From Candidatus Igneacidithiobacillus taupoensis (lineage in GTDB: Bacteria; Pseudomonadota; Gammaproteobacteria; Acidithiobacillales; Acidithiobacillaceae), in assembly GCA_021375695.1 (NCBI GenBank), contig JAEPKX010000017.1:1-34319 (forward strand): a stretch of DNA of 34,319 nt. The letters are read 5' to 3'. The position numbers and the translations under genes were made by a program. Under the pieces are notes generated by a model. The model was not told the DNA's origin, made no database searches, and was given only the letters and a program-made list of their open reading frames with translations. Positions 17,361 through 26,274 of this stretch are shown in pieces. The number at the start of each line of letters is the position of its first letter. The first letter of the stretch is position 1.

Positions 17361-18137
17361 TTATTTGTTGATTTCGATCTTTGCCTTGTTACGCAGATCG
17401 GAAACGAACTTGGCTGCCTCTTCCTGCTGCAACTGGTCCTTGATGCGTCCTTGCATGGCACTCAAGGTAGGTGGAGTCAAGGGACGAGTCGCCTGTACTT
17501 CAATGATATGGTAACCGAACTGGGTTTGAATCGGGCCTACGGGTTTGTTGAGGGGCGCCGACTCAACTGCTTGCGCAAAGGGAGGTACTACCATACCAGG
17601 AACGATCCAGCCCAATTCACCACCATGGGCGGCACTGGCTTTATCAATGGAGTATTTCTCTGCCAGGGTAGAGAATTTCTTGCCGGCCTTTAGCTCCGCC
17701 ATGATCTTATCCGCTTCGGCCTTGGTTTTGACCAGGATGTGACGAACCTCATATTCCTTTTTCCCCATGGCTGCAACAAACTTGTCGTAGGCGTTCTGGA
17801 TCTCGGCCTGGGAAACTGGATGCTGGCTGATATACTGATCAACGGCAGCATCGGCAAGGATCTGGCGCTTGGCCAGGGCAAGGCGCTCCTTGACGTCGGC
17901 TGATTGGGCCAAACCATGGTCGTTGGCATATTGCGCCAAGACTTCCATGTTAATCAGGTTCTGGATGACTTGTTCGCGGGCGTTGGGCTGCTTGGCCAAA
18001 TCAGGGCTCATGGACATGATTGCCTGGACCTGGCTGTTGTCAATGGGTTGACCGTTGACGGTGGCAACCGGCGCGGCCAGAGCGGGGAGAGAAAAGCTGC
18101 CAAGGATGGCGGCAAACACAACTGCGCGTAATTTCAT
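17361..18137 (-). CDS. Periplasmic parvulin-type peptidyl-prolyl isomerase
   Basis: A 258-aa PpiC/SurA-type foldase. It has a Sec signal peptide (MKLRAVVFAAILGSFSLPALA, cleaved before APVATVNGQ), a SurA_N-like helical region (about 30-125) and one parvulin domain (about 130-230), with EYEVRHILVKTKAEA, GGELGWIVPGMVVPPFAQAV and FGYHIIEVQ. I chose ATG 18137 (AAGGA, 6-nt spacing) because it places the signal peptide at the N-terminus; a longer reading to 18269 runs into the upstream gene. It is the last gene of the gpmI-envC-ctpA-DJ-1 string, 10 nt after the previous stop, and is followed by a terminator. It probably folds outer-membrane or periplasmic proteins. Confidence 0.93.
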   Translation of the reverse strand: MKLRAVVFAAILGSFSLPALAAPVATVNGQPIDNSQVQAIMSMSPDLAKQPNAREQVIQNLINMEVLAQYANDHGLAQSADVKERLALAKRQILADAAVDQYISQHPVSQAEIQNAYDKFVAAMGKKEYEVRHILVKTKAEADKIMAELKAGKKFSTLAEKYSIDKASAAHGGELGWIVPGMVVPPFAQAVESAPLNKPVGPIQTQFGYHIIEVQATRPLTPPTLSAMQGRIKDQLQQEEAAKFVSDLRNKAKIEINK

Positions 18138-18147
18138 GATGAATCCT

Positions 18148-18783
18148 TCAGGTAAGGGTACGACGGACATTATCCACAGGCAAATCAGAAAGTAAAACAG
18201 GGGGGCGCTGCAGCGGGCCTTCGACGCTTTGGCGTTTTTCCTTGCCCAGGAGCCATTCCACAATGCCAAGGGCGAAATCCATGGCCGTGCCTGGCCCCCG
18301 GGAACTGATCAAGGGCGCATCCAGCACCACTGGTTCTTCCAGGTATTGGTACTGGTGGCTATGGGGATCCAGGGTACCTGGGAATCCGGTGACCCGCTTG
18401 CCGGTAAGTAGACCCCATTGGGCGAGCAGCGAGGGAGCCGCGCAAATGGCCCCAACGGGTGCATTTACCTGCAAGCGCTGCTGCACCAACTCCCGAAGCG
18501 AAGAAGCGCTGGCCAAGGCCTGGACTCCCTGGGTACCGCCTGGCAAGAGCAAAAGATCCATGGGGTTGGCAATGGCTTCCTCCCAGGGAAGATCCGGCAG
18601 CAAGCGGAGCGAACGGGAAGCGGTGATGGGTCCTGGTCCGTTTATTCCGGCCAGCTCCACCTGCATCCCTGCCCGGCGCAGGATATCGGTGCAGATGACA
18701 ACCTCCATCTCCTCGCAGCCATCGGCTATGGGGATTACCACCCGAAGGGGTGAGGGCTGAGAAGTGACCGTATGCTGAGTCAT
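18148..18783 (-). CDS. DJ-1/PfpI (YajL/ThiJ) family protein
   Basis: A 211-aa protein of the DJ-1/PfpI superfamily. The nucleophile-elbow Cys114 in VGAICAAPSLLA and the partner Glu in DGCEEMEVV (about 24-27) are present, as are the family segments LLLPGG and SRGPGTAMDFALGIVEWL. DJ-1/YajL members have been described as chaperones, oxidative-stress sensors or deglycases, and the true activity is disputed, so I give no symbol. No signal peptide is seen, so it should be cytoplasmic although its neighbours are exported. Its ATG overlaps the ctpA stop (ATGA) and it ends 10 nt before ppiC. Confidence 0.92.
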   Translation of the reverse strand: MTQHTVTSQPSPLRVVIPIADGCEEMEVVICTDILRRAGMQVELAGINGPGPITASRSLRLLPDLPWEEAIANPMDLLLLPGGTQGVQALASASSLRELVQQRLQVNAPVGAICAAPSLLAQWGLLTGKRVTGFPGTLDPHSHQYQYLEEPVVLDAPLISSRGPGTAMDFALGIVEWLLGKEKRQSVEGPLQRPPVLLSDLPVDNVRRTLT

Positions 18784-20237
18784 GCTGCTTTGACCGTCCT
18801 GGAGGTGGTTTTATCCTTGGCCCGATCGGTAGGGAGAGGGATAACAATGTCATGGACATGCCCCTGCTCTTCCACCGGGACCGGCTTGCCTTGCAGGATA
18901 TCCAAGGCCATGCGCAAGGAAAAGTCATGGTCCGGGTCGATCTTGTCGTTAGACTTCTTGACCGCTCCAGGATTGGCGGGCTTGGCCACTGGGGCAGGGG
19001 GTTCAGGGATTTGGTACTGGGGACGTGCCTTGCGGCAGGGGTCTGGAGCCTGCAAGGCGCCTGGTAGTTCAGATTCTTTGAGCAGGGCAGCAGCGATGTT
19101 TTTTTCCTCGGAATTGCTAGGGGTGATGGCGACGTTGGGGACGATGCCTTGGCCCTGGATCGAGCAGCCGGCGGGGGTATAGTACAGTGCGGTGGTCAGG
19201 GTTACCGCTCCCCCATTGTCCAGGGGAATGACCGACTGGACCGAGCCCTTGCCAAAACTCCGACTCCCAAGGATCAAGGCGCGCCCATTATCTTTGAGGG
19301 CGCCGGTGACGATCTCTGCTGCCGAGGCGGTCCCGCCATTGATGAGAACCACCATGGGGGTACCTGCAATCAAATCCGGTCCGTGGGCGCGAAAACGCAT
19401 ATTGCTATTGCTCGTACGCCCTTTGGTGTAGACGATGAGTCCGTGATTGAGGAAGGCATCGGCAGTTTCGACACCGGCTTGGAGTACGCCGCCTGGATTA
19501 TTGCGGAGATCCAGAATCAGGCCACGCAATGGTCCATGGTTCTCCTGGCGAAGTTGTACCAATGCCTGACGTACTGCATTGCCGGTGTTATCCTGGAACT
19601 GGCTGATCCGCAAATAGCCAATGCCAGGTGCCAGCAGTTGTTCCCGGACACTTTGGACCTTGATGATAGCCCGCGTCAGGGTGAGATCCAGTGGGGTGGC
19701 ACTGTGTGCACGGATCAGGGTCAAACGTACTTGACTGCCTGGCTTTCCCCGCATTTCATCGATGGCCGTTTGCAGCCCCATTCCTTGTACGGATTTGTCA
19801 TTGATCTTGATAATGAGGTCGCCGGCCTTGATCCCGGCCTTGGCGGCCGGGGTGCCATCAATGGGGGCGACTACCCGTAACAGCCCATGATCTGGAGTCA
19901 CTTCGATTCCCAGTCCGCCAAACTTACCGTTGGTGAAGACCTGCATCTCTTTCCATTCCTTGGGGCTTAAATAGGTCGAATGGGGGTCCAGAGAAGAGAC
20001 CATGCCGGCGATGGCACCATCCATTAATTTTTTGTCGGAACTGGGATCCACATAATCGGACTTGATCAGGGCGAATACCTGGCTGAAGGTTTTGATTTCG
20101 GCGATGGGGATCCTGGTTTGACTGGTATCCGTGGCTTGGGCACATCCAGTGCTCCCCAGGAGTAGGGCCAGAGCAAGCAAATTGACGGGAAGCTTCAAAG
20201 AAAACATGGCGAATTTCCGTTGGGACCTGATTGTCAC
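18780..20237 (-). CDS. ctpA: S41 family carboxyl-terminal processing protease
   Basis: Periplasmic tail-cleaving serine protease. It has an N-terminal hydrophobic export segment (about 13-32, ending GSTGC), a PDZ domain (about 105-190; FGGLGIEV, GTPAAKAGIKAGDLIIKIND) and the S41 catalytic core with Ser305 (GGTASAAEI) and Lys330 (FGKGSVQS), 25 residues apart as in the family. The proline-rich C-terminal tail (about 405-485) is extra. The GTG at 20237 overlaps the envC stop; an internal ATG at 20207 would put the signal at the very N-terminus, and either could be used. The -3 residue before Cys32 is Ser, so a lipoprotein is uncertain. Proteases of this group often sit next to envC and trim cell-wall hydrolases; that link is inference. 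Confidence 0.94.
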   Translation of the reverse strand: MTIRSQRKFAMFSLKLPVNLLALALLLGSTGCAQATDTSQTRIPIAEIKTFSQVFALIKSDYVDPSSDKKLMDGAIAGMVSSLDPHSTYLSPKEWKEMQVFTNGKFGGLGIEVTPDHGLLRVVAPIDGTPAAKAGIKAGDLIIKINDKSVQGMGLQTAIDEMRGKPGSQVRLTLIRAHSATPLDLTLTRAIIKVQSVREQLLAPGIGYLRISQFQDNTGNAVRQALVQLRQENHGPLRGLILDLRNNPGGVLQAGVETADAFLNHGLIVYTKGRTSNSNMRFRAHGPDLIAGTPMVVLINGGTASAAEIVTGALKDNGRALILGSRSFGKGSVQSVIPLDNGGAVTLTTALYYTPAGCSIQGQGIVPNVAITPSNSEEKNIAAALLKESELPGALQAPDPCRKARPQYQIPEPPAPVAKPANPGAVKKSNDKIDPDHDFSLRMALDILQGKPVPVEEQGHVHDIVIPLPTDRAKDKTTSRTVKAA

Positions 20238-21670
20238 CGAAGATACTGCAAAGGGTTGACTGGATGGCCGTGGCTGCGAATTTCCAGATATAAACCATCT
20301 TCACTCATGCTGCCACCGCTACCGACACTACCGATGAGAGAACCCGTCTGCACCTGCTGTCCCACATGCACCGCAGGATTGGATAGGTGACCGTAGATGG
20401 CCAGGATGAGCCCGGCTTGCTGGACGATTACAATCTCGCCATAGCCACGTAACGGACCAGCATAGAGTACCATGCCTGGAGCAATGGCACGAACCGGGCT
20501 GCCGGGCGATGCAGCAAAGGTAATTCCTTCCCAGTCAGGACCACCGTTCATCCTGGGAGTGCCAAAGAGGTGCTGCACGGGGGCATTGACGGGCATGGGA
20601 AAATTGCCTGTGCCCTGCGTCTGGGCAGGTGCTGCAGGCGTGGGGGTCTTTGGCGCTACAGAGGGAGCCGGGAGAGTCGCAATCCGGGGTGCTTGCACGG
20701 GTACACTCGGGGGGGGTGTAGGCTTTAGCTCTTGCTGCAGCTGCCTGGCCCTGGCTTGTTCTGCAGCCTCTTCCCGCGCCTGGGCGGCGGCTTCTTGACG
20801 CGCCCGTGTGGCAGCGGCGGCCTGTGCAGCCCGGGCGCGTTCAGCGGCCAGGCGTTCGGCCGCCCGGCGACGAGCTGCCGCTTCCCGGGCCCGTTGGGCC
20901 GCCGCTGCCCGCTCGGCGGCAAGCTGTTGTTGATACTGCTGGGAAAGACGGGTGACCAAGCTATTGAGAATTTGGGCATTGGCCTCCAAGTTACTGATTT
21001 TGGCCTGGTCAGCGGCAATCCTTTGGACCAGTTGCTCCTCCAGGGCGGCATGTTGACGCCGCTGCTCTTGCAAATGTTTTTCCTGGGATTCGGTTTGTGC
21101 AGCCAACCGGGCTAGCTGTTGTTCCTGTTGCATGCGTTCTTTTTGGTGTTGCTGGATTTGCGTTTGGGTATCTTGTGTTTTCTGGATGAGCTCCAGGCGC
21201 GCTTTTGCGAGTGACTGATAGTAAACACTCAGCCGCCCGATTTCGGCCGGTCTTTCGGTTTGCAACCAGACCGCAAGGGGGGTTTCGCTACCCAACATAT
21301 ACGCAGCTCGCAGCTGATCGCTGAGAATTTGTTTTTGCTGCTGCAGCTGCCCTTCCAGTTGTTGGATCTGGGCTTGCAGGCTGGCGATTTCTGTTTGGGT
21401 ATGATGCTGCCGTTGTTGGATTTGTTGGAGTTTGTTCTGGCTTTGCCGAATCTGTTCATCCAGGGTTTTGATTTCTTGACGAAGTTCTGCCTGGGTTTTT
21501 TGTTTTTCGGCCAAACTGTGCCGCAGATTGGCAACATTCTGGTGGATCGCTTGCAAGCGTTTTTTGCTTTCGTGGATTTTGTAGGGCAAATCCGAAGCCA
21601 AGCTCCACTGGCTGGAAAACAGCAGGATCGTCCCCACGGGCAGGAAGAGTGCTGCGCTGAACTTCTTCAC
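20234..21670 (-). CDS. envC: EnvC-type murein hydrolase activator (coiled coil plus degenerate LytM/M23)
   Basis: A 478-aa protein with a signal peptide (MKKFSAALFLPVGTILLFSSQWSLA), a long Gln-, Glu- and Ala-rich coiled coil (about 33-320), a Pro-rich linker and a C-terminal LytM/M23 domain (about 355-478). The LytM metal ligands look lost: the HxxxD site reads PDWEGITF and the HxH site reads LAIYGHL with one His. That is the EnvC pattern of a non-enzymatic activator of cell-wall amidases at division. It starts with GTG 21670, overlapping the gpmI stop by 3 nt. The Ala/Arg/Glu-rich part (about 240-305) is low-complexity. Confidence 0.93.
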   Translation of the reverse strand: MKKFSAALFLPVGTILLFSSQWSLASDLPYKIHESKKRLQAIHQNVANLRHSLAEKQKTQAELRQEIKTLDEQIRQSQNKLQQIQQRQHHTQTEIASLQAQIQQLEGQLQQQKQILSDQLRAAYMLGSETPLAVWLQTERPAEIGRLSVYYQSLAKARLELIQKTQDTQTQIQQHQKERMQQEQQLARLAAQTESQEKHLQEQRRQHAALEEQLVQRIAADQAKISNLEANAQILNSLVTRLSQQYQQQLAAERAAAAQRAREAAARRRAAERLAAERARAAQAAAATRARQEAAAQAREEAAEQARARQLQQELKPTPPPSVPVQAPRIATLPAPSVAPKTPTPAAPAQTQGTGNFPMPVNAPVQHLFGTPRMNGGPDWEGITFAASPGSPVRAIAPGMVLYAGPLRGYGEIVIVQQAGLILAIYGHLSNPAVHVGQQVQTGSLIGSVGSGGSMSEDGLYLEIRSHGHPVNPLQYLR

Positions 21671-23193
21671 ACGTGCTCGATGAGACTTCTGCCACCCATT
21701 TCCGGGGGTTTGGGCAGATGTAAGAGGTGCAACATGGTTGGCGCGATATCTTCCAGGGCACCCGCATTTTGCAATTGGGCGCGACGCCCAATGTACAGCA
21801 GTGGCACTGGATTGCAGGTATGAGAGGTATGGGCTTGTCCCGTTTCTGGGTCCAGCATCTGCTCCACATTGCCGTGGTCAGCCGTAATCAGCAATTCTCC
21901 GCCAGCCTCCAGGACCGCCGGGACAATCTTGCCGAGTGCCTGATCGACTGCCTGGACGGCAGCAATGGCCGCCGCCAGTTTTCCGCTGTGGCCCACCATG
22001 TCGGGATTGGCGATATTGCAGATAATGACATCATATTGTTTGCTGGCAATGGCCTCCACCAGCCTCTCGCTGAGGAAGTGAACACTCATTTCTGGCTGCA
22101 GATCATAGGTGGCCACTTGGGGGGAGGGGATCAGAATCCGATCTTCACCTGGAAAAACCTGCTCCTCCCCGCCATTGAAAAAGAAGGTCACATGGGCGTA
22201 CTTCTCGGTTTCTGCAATCCGTAGTTGCCGCAGGCCAAAACGCGATATCCATTCGCCAAAGGTATTGCGCAGACGGGTCGGAGGATAGGCAACGGCTACC
22301 GGCAGGTGTTCACTGTATTCCGTCAGGGTGACAAAAGCAGACAAGCTGGGCCAGACGCCGCGGGAAAATCCAGTGAAATCTGCCTCAACAAAGGCGCGGG
22401 TGATTTGTCGAGCCCGATCTGAACGGAAATTCAGGAACAGGATGCTATCACCATCGGCCATGGGCTGCGCCGGGCCAATGCGGCAGGGACCAACAAACTC
22501 ATCGCTCTCCCCGCGGGCGTAGGCATCCTCCAGGGCTGCCAGGGCGCTTGGGTAAGCGGTTCCAATCCCTTGGGTGATGAGATCGTAGGCCGTTTGCACC
22601 CGGTCCCAGCGATGGTCCCGATCCATGGAATAGTACCGGCCGATAAGGGTCGACAGTTGCCCTCCTTCCTGATCCAAAAGCTCCTGCAGTTTTTGCAAGG
22701 ATGCTGCAGCAGAGCGAGGTGCGGTATCGCGGCCATCCAGGAATGCGTGGACTCGGACCTTCGCACCGCGCCGCCGCGCCAGACGGACCCCGGCCAGGAT
22801 GTGATCCTCGTGAGAGTGGACTCCACCGGGCGAGAGCAGACCCAGAATGTGGACGGTCTTGTCGACCTGTCGAGTCCGATCGACGGCAGTGCAGAGGGCG
22901 GAATTGGTAAAAAAACTGCCATCGGTAATGGCCCGATTGATCCTTTCATATTCTTGATAGACCACGCGCCCTGCACCGATATTGAGGTGACCAACCTCGC
23001 TGTTGCCCATCTGCCCCCGGGGGAGTCCCACCGAGGCCTCGGAAGCTTGCAACAGGGTGTGGGGATATTGATCCCAGTACTGCTGCCAATGGGGAAGCTG
23101 GGCTTGGGCAATGGCATTGTCCGGAGCAAACTCCCGGTAACCCCAGCCATCCAGAATCAGCAGCACGATAGGGCGGATGCTTTCTCTACTCAC
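21667..23193 (-). CDS. gpmI: 2,3-bisphosphoglycerate-independent phosphoglycerate mutase
   Basis: Interconverts 3- and 2-phosphoglycerate in glycolysis and gluconeogenesis. The 508-aa protein has the alkaline-phosphatase-fold metal sites: LLILDGWGYRE at the N-terminus, the catalytic Ser in GQMGNSEVGHLNIGAGRVVYQ, HAFLDGRDTAP, NIANPDMVGHSGK and LLITADHGNVEQM. Length matches the family (about 510). It starts at GTG 23193 with a weak GAG seven nucleotides upstream, 40 nt after the glgP stop. The envC start overlaps its stop, an old gammaproteobacterial gpmI-envC linkage. Confidence 0.96.
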   Translation of the reverse strand: MSRESIRPIVLLILDGWGYREFAPDNAIAQAQLPHWQQYWDQYPHTLLQASEASVGLPRGQMGNSEVGHLNIGAGRVVYQEYERINRAITDGSFFTNSALCTAVDRTRQVDKTVHILGLLSPGGVHSHEDHILAGVRLARRRGAKVRVHAFLDGRDTAPRSAAASLQKLQELLDQEGGQLSTLIGRYYSMDRDHRWDRVQTAYDLITQGIGTAYPSALAALEDAYARGESDEFVGPCRIGPAQPMADGDSILFLNFRSDRARQITRAFVEADFTGFSRGVWPSLSAFVTLTEYSEHLPVAVAYPPTRLRNTFGEWISRFGLRQLRIAETEKYAHVTFFFNGGEEQVFPGEDRILIPSPQVATYDLQPEMSVHFLSERLVEAIASKQYDVIICNIANPDMVGHSGKLAAAIAAVQAVDQALGKIVPAVLEAGGELLITADHGNVEQMLDPETGQAHTSHTCNPVPLLYIGRRAQLQNAGALEDIAPTMLHLLHLPKPPEMGGRSLIEHV

Positions 23194-23233
23194 AAATCAC
23201 TCTTGTCTGGTGGGCCTGCATTGCTGGCTGATT

Positions 23234-25747
23234 CTAGCGAGGCTGGGCATTTTCCGCCAGTAAAGGTTGCAAGTGCCAGATTTCATTATTGTACTCGCTA
23301 ATGGTCCGATCACTGGAAAAGATCCCACTGGCGGCAGTGTTGCGGATACTGAAGCGCAGCCATTCCTCCGGATCTTGCCAGAGGGCTTCCACCTCCCGTT
23401 GTTTGTGTTTGTAGCTGGTAAAGTCCGCCAGGACCATCCAGGGATCGTTGGGGCTGAGTATGCTATCCAGGAGGCAGTCGAACAGGCCCGGGTCATAGGG
23501 ATTGAAATAACCGCTGCGGAGGAGCTCCACGACCCGCTGGAGATCTTCGTCGGCAGCCAGGAAATGCTGGGGTTGATAGTGGGGGCGCAGGGCTGCCACT
23601 TCCTGGGCCGAGAGACCGAAGAGAAAAAAATGGTCGGCGCCCACGGCATCACGGATTTCGATGTTGGCACCGTCCAGGGTCCCAATGGTGAGGGCGCCAT
23701 TCATCATGAATTTCATATTGCCCGTACCCGAGGCTTCCTTGCCCGCCGTGGAAATTTGTTCGGACAAGTCGGTTGCCGTGCAGATTCGCTCCATGAGGGA
23801 AACCCGGTAATCGGGAAGAAAGACCACGCGGAGTCGCCCATCGGTGTCGGGGTCGCTATTGATGGTGCGGGCAATTTCGTTGATCAAGCGAATGATCCGT
23901 TTGGCCTGGAAGTAGCCAGGTGCCGCTTTTCCAGCAAAAAGGACGTTGCGAGGGGTGATGTCGGGATCTCCGCGTTTGATGCGATCGTAGAGATGGACTA
24001 CGTGCAAGGCGTTGAGTAATTGTCGCTTATATTCGTGAATTCGTTTAACCTGGCTGTCGAGCAGGGCATCGCTCAGGAGCTGGACGCCGGTCTGGGAGTG
24101 CACCAGTCGCGCCAACTCCTTTTTATTGGCCGAGCGGATGGCAGCCCAGCGTTTACGGAAGCGACCATTGTTCGCATACGCACCTAGATCGCCCAAGGCC
24201 GCAAGGTTTTGTTGCCAGTGGTTACCGATTTTCTCGCTGATCAAGGCGGCCAGGGCCGGATTGGCCAACTGCAGCCAGCGGCGCGGGGTGACGCCATTGG
24301 TCTTGTTGTTGAAGCGTTGCGGCCAGAGGGCATGAAAGTCGGCAAATAACTCTTTGCGCAAGAGTTCCGTATGCAGTGCCGCAACGCCATTGACAGAGAA
24401 ACTCCCCACCACGGCAAGATGGGCCATGCGGACCATGGGTTCTGGACCTTCTTCAATCAGGGAGAGGCGGCGAAGTAATTCGGTATCGCCGGGATATTGC
24501 CGGGCCACTTCGCGTAAAAAGCGGGCATTGATTTCCAGGATGATTTCCAAAACCCTGGGCAATAATTGCCGGAACAATCGTACCGACCAGCGCTCCAGGG
24601 CCTCGGGCAGCAGGGTGTGATTGGTGTAGGCCATGGTGTGGCTGGTGATCGCCCAAGCCGTATCCCAGTCCAGATGATGTTCGTCCAGGAGTAAACGCAT
24701 GAGTTCGGCAACGGCCACGCTCGGATGGGTGTCATTGAGTTGAAAGACGTGTTTTTCGGCAAATTGCGAAAAATCACGACCATGCTCTGCTACCCAGTCT
24801 GCCAGGATATCCTGGAGGGTGGCTGAGGCCAGAAAATACTGCTGCCGCAAGCGAAGTTCTTTCCCATTTTCACTGCTATCATTGGGGTACAAGACCATAC
24901 TGATGTGTTCCGCCGCATTTTTGGCGGCAACGGCCTCGGGGTAGGCACCGGCATTGAACTCACCCAGGTCAAAGACATCGGTGGCAGCAGCCCGCCAGAG
25001 GCGAAGCGTGTTGACAATGCCATTGGCATAGCCGGGAATGGGGATATCGTAGGGCACGGCGAGAACATCGTGGGTATCCACCCAGCGAAATCGTTGCTGT
25101 CCAGAGCAATCTACGTAGGTTTCCGAATGGCCCTGGTAGGGAATGCGCCGCACCCGCTCGGGTCTTTTCAGCTCCCAGGGATACCCATTCTTGAGCCAGT
25201 GGTCGGGTTCCTCTACTTGTTCCCCGCCGCGAATCTCCTGTCGGAACATTCCGTAGGCATAGCGGATACCATAACCCGTTACAGGCAGTGCCAGGGTGGC
25301 ACAGCTATCCAAAAAACAGGCTGCCAATCGTCCCAAACCGCCATTGCCAAGACCTGCATCGCTTTCCCATTCAGCCAATTCGGCAAGTTGCATACCCTCG
25401 GTCAGCAAGGCCTCTTGGGCAGCATCCTGGAGCTGGAGATTGAGCAGGGTGTTGCCCAGACTTCGGCCCAAGAGGTACTCCATGGAAAGGTAAAATGCCC
25501 TTTTTCCCCCAACCTGCCTGCGCAGGGATTCCGTCTTCTTCCAGCGTTCCACCAAACGATCGCGCAAGGCCATCCCCAAGGCGAGATAGACGCTTCTCTG
25601 CCGCTCCGCCTCAGCAAAGGCAGCGTCGTCAACGGGGGCGCCAAGGGTATAGTTCAGGTAACGACGAGCATCCTGGCAAAGGCCCGCGGCATCCATGGCG
25701 AGGGGAGCAAAACTGCATTGGATGTCGATTCTGCTTTTTCTTGCCAT
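23234..25747 (-). CDS. glgP: Glycogen/alpha-glucan phosphorylase
   Basis: Releases glucose-1-phosphate from glycogen or maltodextrins with pyridoxal phosphate. The protein is 837 aa from ATG 25747, which has GGAGA eight nucleotides upstream; a reading from 25786 would add 13 residues without a ribosome site. Motifs include AFYLSMEYLLGRSLGNTLLN near the N-terminus, GNGGLGRLAACFLDS, RVHEYKRQLLN-type VKRIHEYKRQLLNAL, and the PLP-lysine segment EASGTGNMKFMMNGALTIG near the C-terminus. No glgA, glgB, glgC or malQ is present here, so it may serve storage glycogen from a separate locus. It diverges from the rhodanese gene. Confidence 0.96.
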   Translation of the reverse strand: MARKSRIDIQCSFAPLAMDAAGLCQDARRYLNYTLGAPVDDAAFAEAERQRSVYLALGMALRDRLVERWKKTESLRRQVGGKRAFYLSMEYLLGRSLGNTLLNLQLQDAAQEALLTEGMQLAELAEWESDAGLGNGGLGRLAACFLDSCATLALPVTGYGIRYAYGMFRQEIRGGEQVEEPDHWLKNGYPWELKRPERVRRIPYQGHSETYVDCSGQQRFRWVDTHDVLAVPYDIPIPGYANGIVNTLRLWRAAATDVFDLGEFNAGAYPEAVAAKNAAEHISMVLYPNDSSENGKELRLRQQYFLASATLQDILADWVAEHGRDFSQFAEKHVFQLNDTHPSVAVAELMRLLLDEHHLDWDTAWAITSHTMAYTNHTLLPEALERWSVRLFRQLLPRVLEIILEINARFLREVARQYPGDTELLRRLSLIEEGPEPMVRMAHLAVVGSFSVNGVAALHTELLRKELFADFHALWPQRFNNKTNGVTPRRWLQLANPALAALISEKIGNHWQQNLAALGDLGAYANNGRFRKRWAAIRSANKKELARLVHSQTGVQLLSDALLDSQVKRIHEYKRQLLNALHVVHLYDRIKRGDPDITPRNVLFAGKAAPGYFQAKRIIRLINEIARTINSDPDTDGRLRVVFLPDYRVSLMERICTATDLSEQISTAGKEASGTGNMKFMMNGALTIGTLDGANIEIRDAVGADHFFLFGLSAQEVAALRPHYQPQHFLAADEDLQRVVELLRSGYFNPYDPGLFDCLLDSILSPNDPWMVLADFTSYKHKQREVEALWQDPEEWLRFSIRNTAASGIFSSDRTISEYNNEIWHLQPLLAENAQPR

Positions 25748-25781
25748 GATGGGTCTCCATTCCAGACAGGATAGGGGTTTG

Positions 25782-25809
25782 ATCATAGGCTCAATTTATG
25801 GGCAAGCAA
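25782..25809 (-). promoter_or_regulatory. Candidate promoter for glgP
   Basis: On the minus strand TTGCTT and TATGAT (5 of 6 to the -10 consensus) are separated by 16 nt, placing the start near 25775 and giving a leader of about 28 nt. The -35 is weak (3 of 6). Confidence 0.35.
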
Positions 25810-25884
25810 AGTGGTCAACCTATTGCATTGGCAGAGAAATCACGGCAGCTTCTGTAACCCACGACTTCTAGAGGAGATTAGCGC

Positions 25885-26274
25885 GTGGCCAAGAGTCTGG
25901 CGGATTTTATTCGGGAAGCGCGAGCCCAGATTCAGGAAATTGACTGTGATCAGCTCGAAGCATGGTTGATACAGGATCCTGACGGCTTGCTTGTGGTGGA
26001 TGTGCGGGAGCGGGAGGAATATCAGCGAGCGCGTTTGCCCGGCGCCCATCATGTGCCCAGGGGCCATCTAGAGGCCTTGGCCGATCTGGACTATGGCAAG
26101 GCCCATCCAGAACTCTCCAGGGCCCGCAACCGCAAAGTGGTATTGTATTGCGACAGCGGAACCCGGTCGGCCTTTGCCGCCGTAACCCTGCAACAGATGG
26201 GCTTTCAGCAAGTCTACAGCCTCGCCGGTGGGATGGTAGTTTGGGAAGCCGAAGATAAACCCTTGGAGTCGTGA
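25885..26274 (+). CDS. Rhodanese-like domain protein
   Basis: A 129-aa single-domain sulfurtransferase-type protein. The rhodanese fold is shown by LLVVDVREREEYQRARLPGAHHVPRG and the active-site loop VLYCDSGTRSAFAA with catalytic Cys89, followed by VYSLAGGMVVWEAE. It lacks a signal peptide, so it is cytoplasmic. The start is GTG 25885 with GAGGAGA upstream (25870-25876). In a sulfur-oxidising organism it might carry persulfide sulfur, but nothing here shows a partner. It diverges from glgP, and its stop directly abuts the stop of the convergent PfkB kinase gene. Confidence 0.92.
   Translation: MAKSLADFIREARAQIQEIDCDQLEAWLIQDPDGLLVVDVREREEYQRARLPGAHHVPRGHLEALADLDYGKAHPELSRARNRKVVLYCDSGTRSAFAAVTLQQMGFQQVYSLAGGMVVWEAEDKPLES

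Noticed and set aside
20700-20960. DNA repeat in the Ala/Arg/Glu-rich region of envC
   Set aside because: It is protein-level low complexity of a coiled coil, not an exact DNA repeat or CRISPR array.
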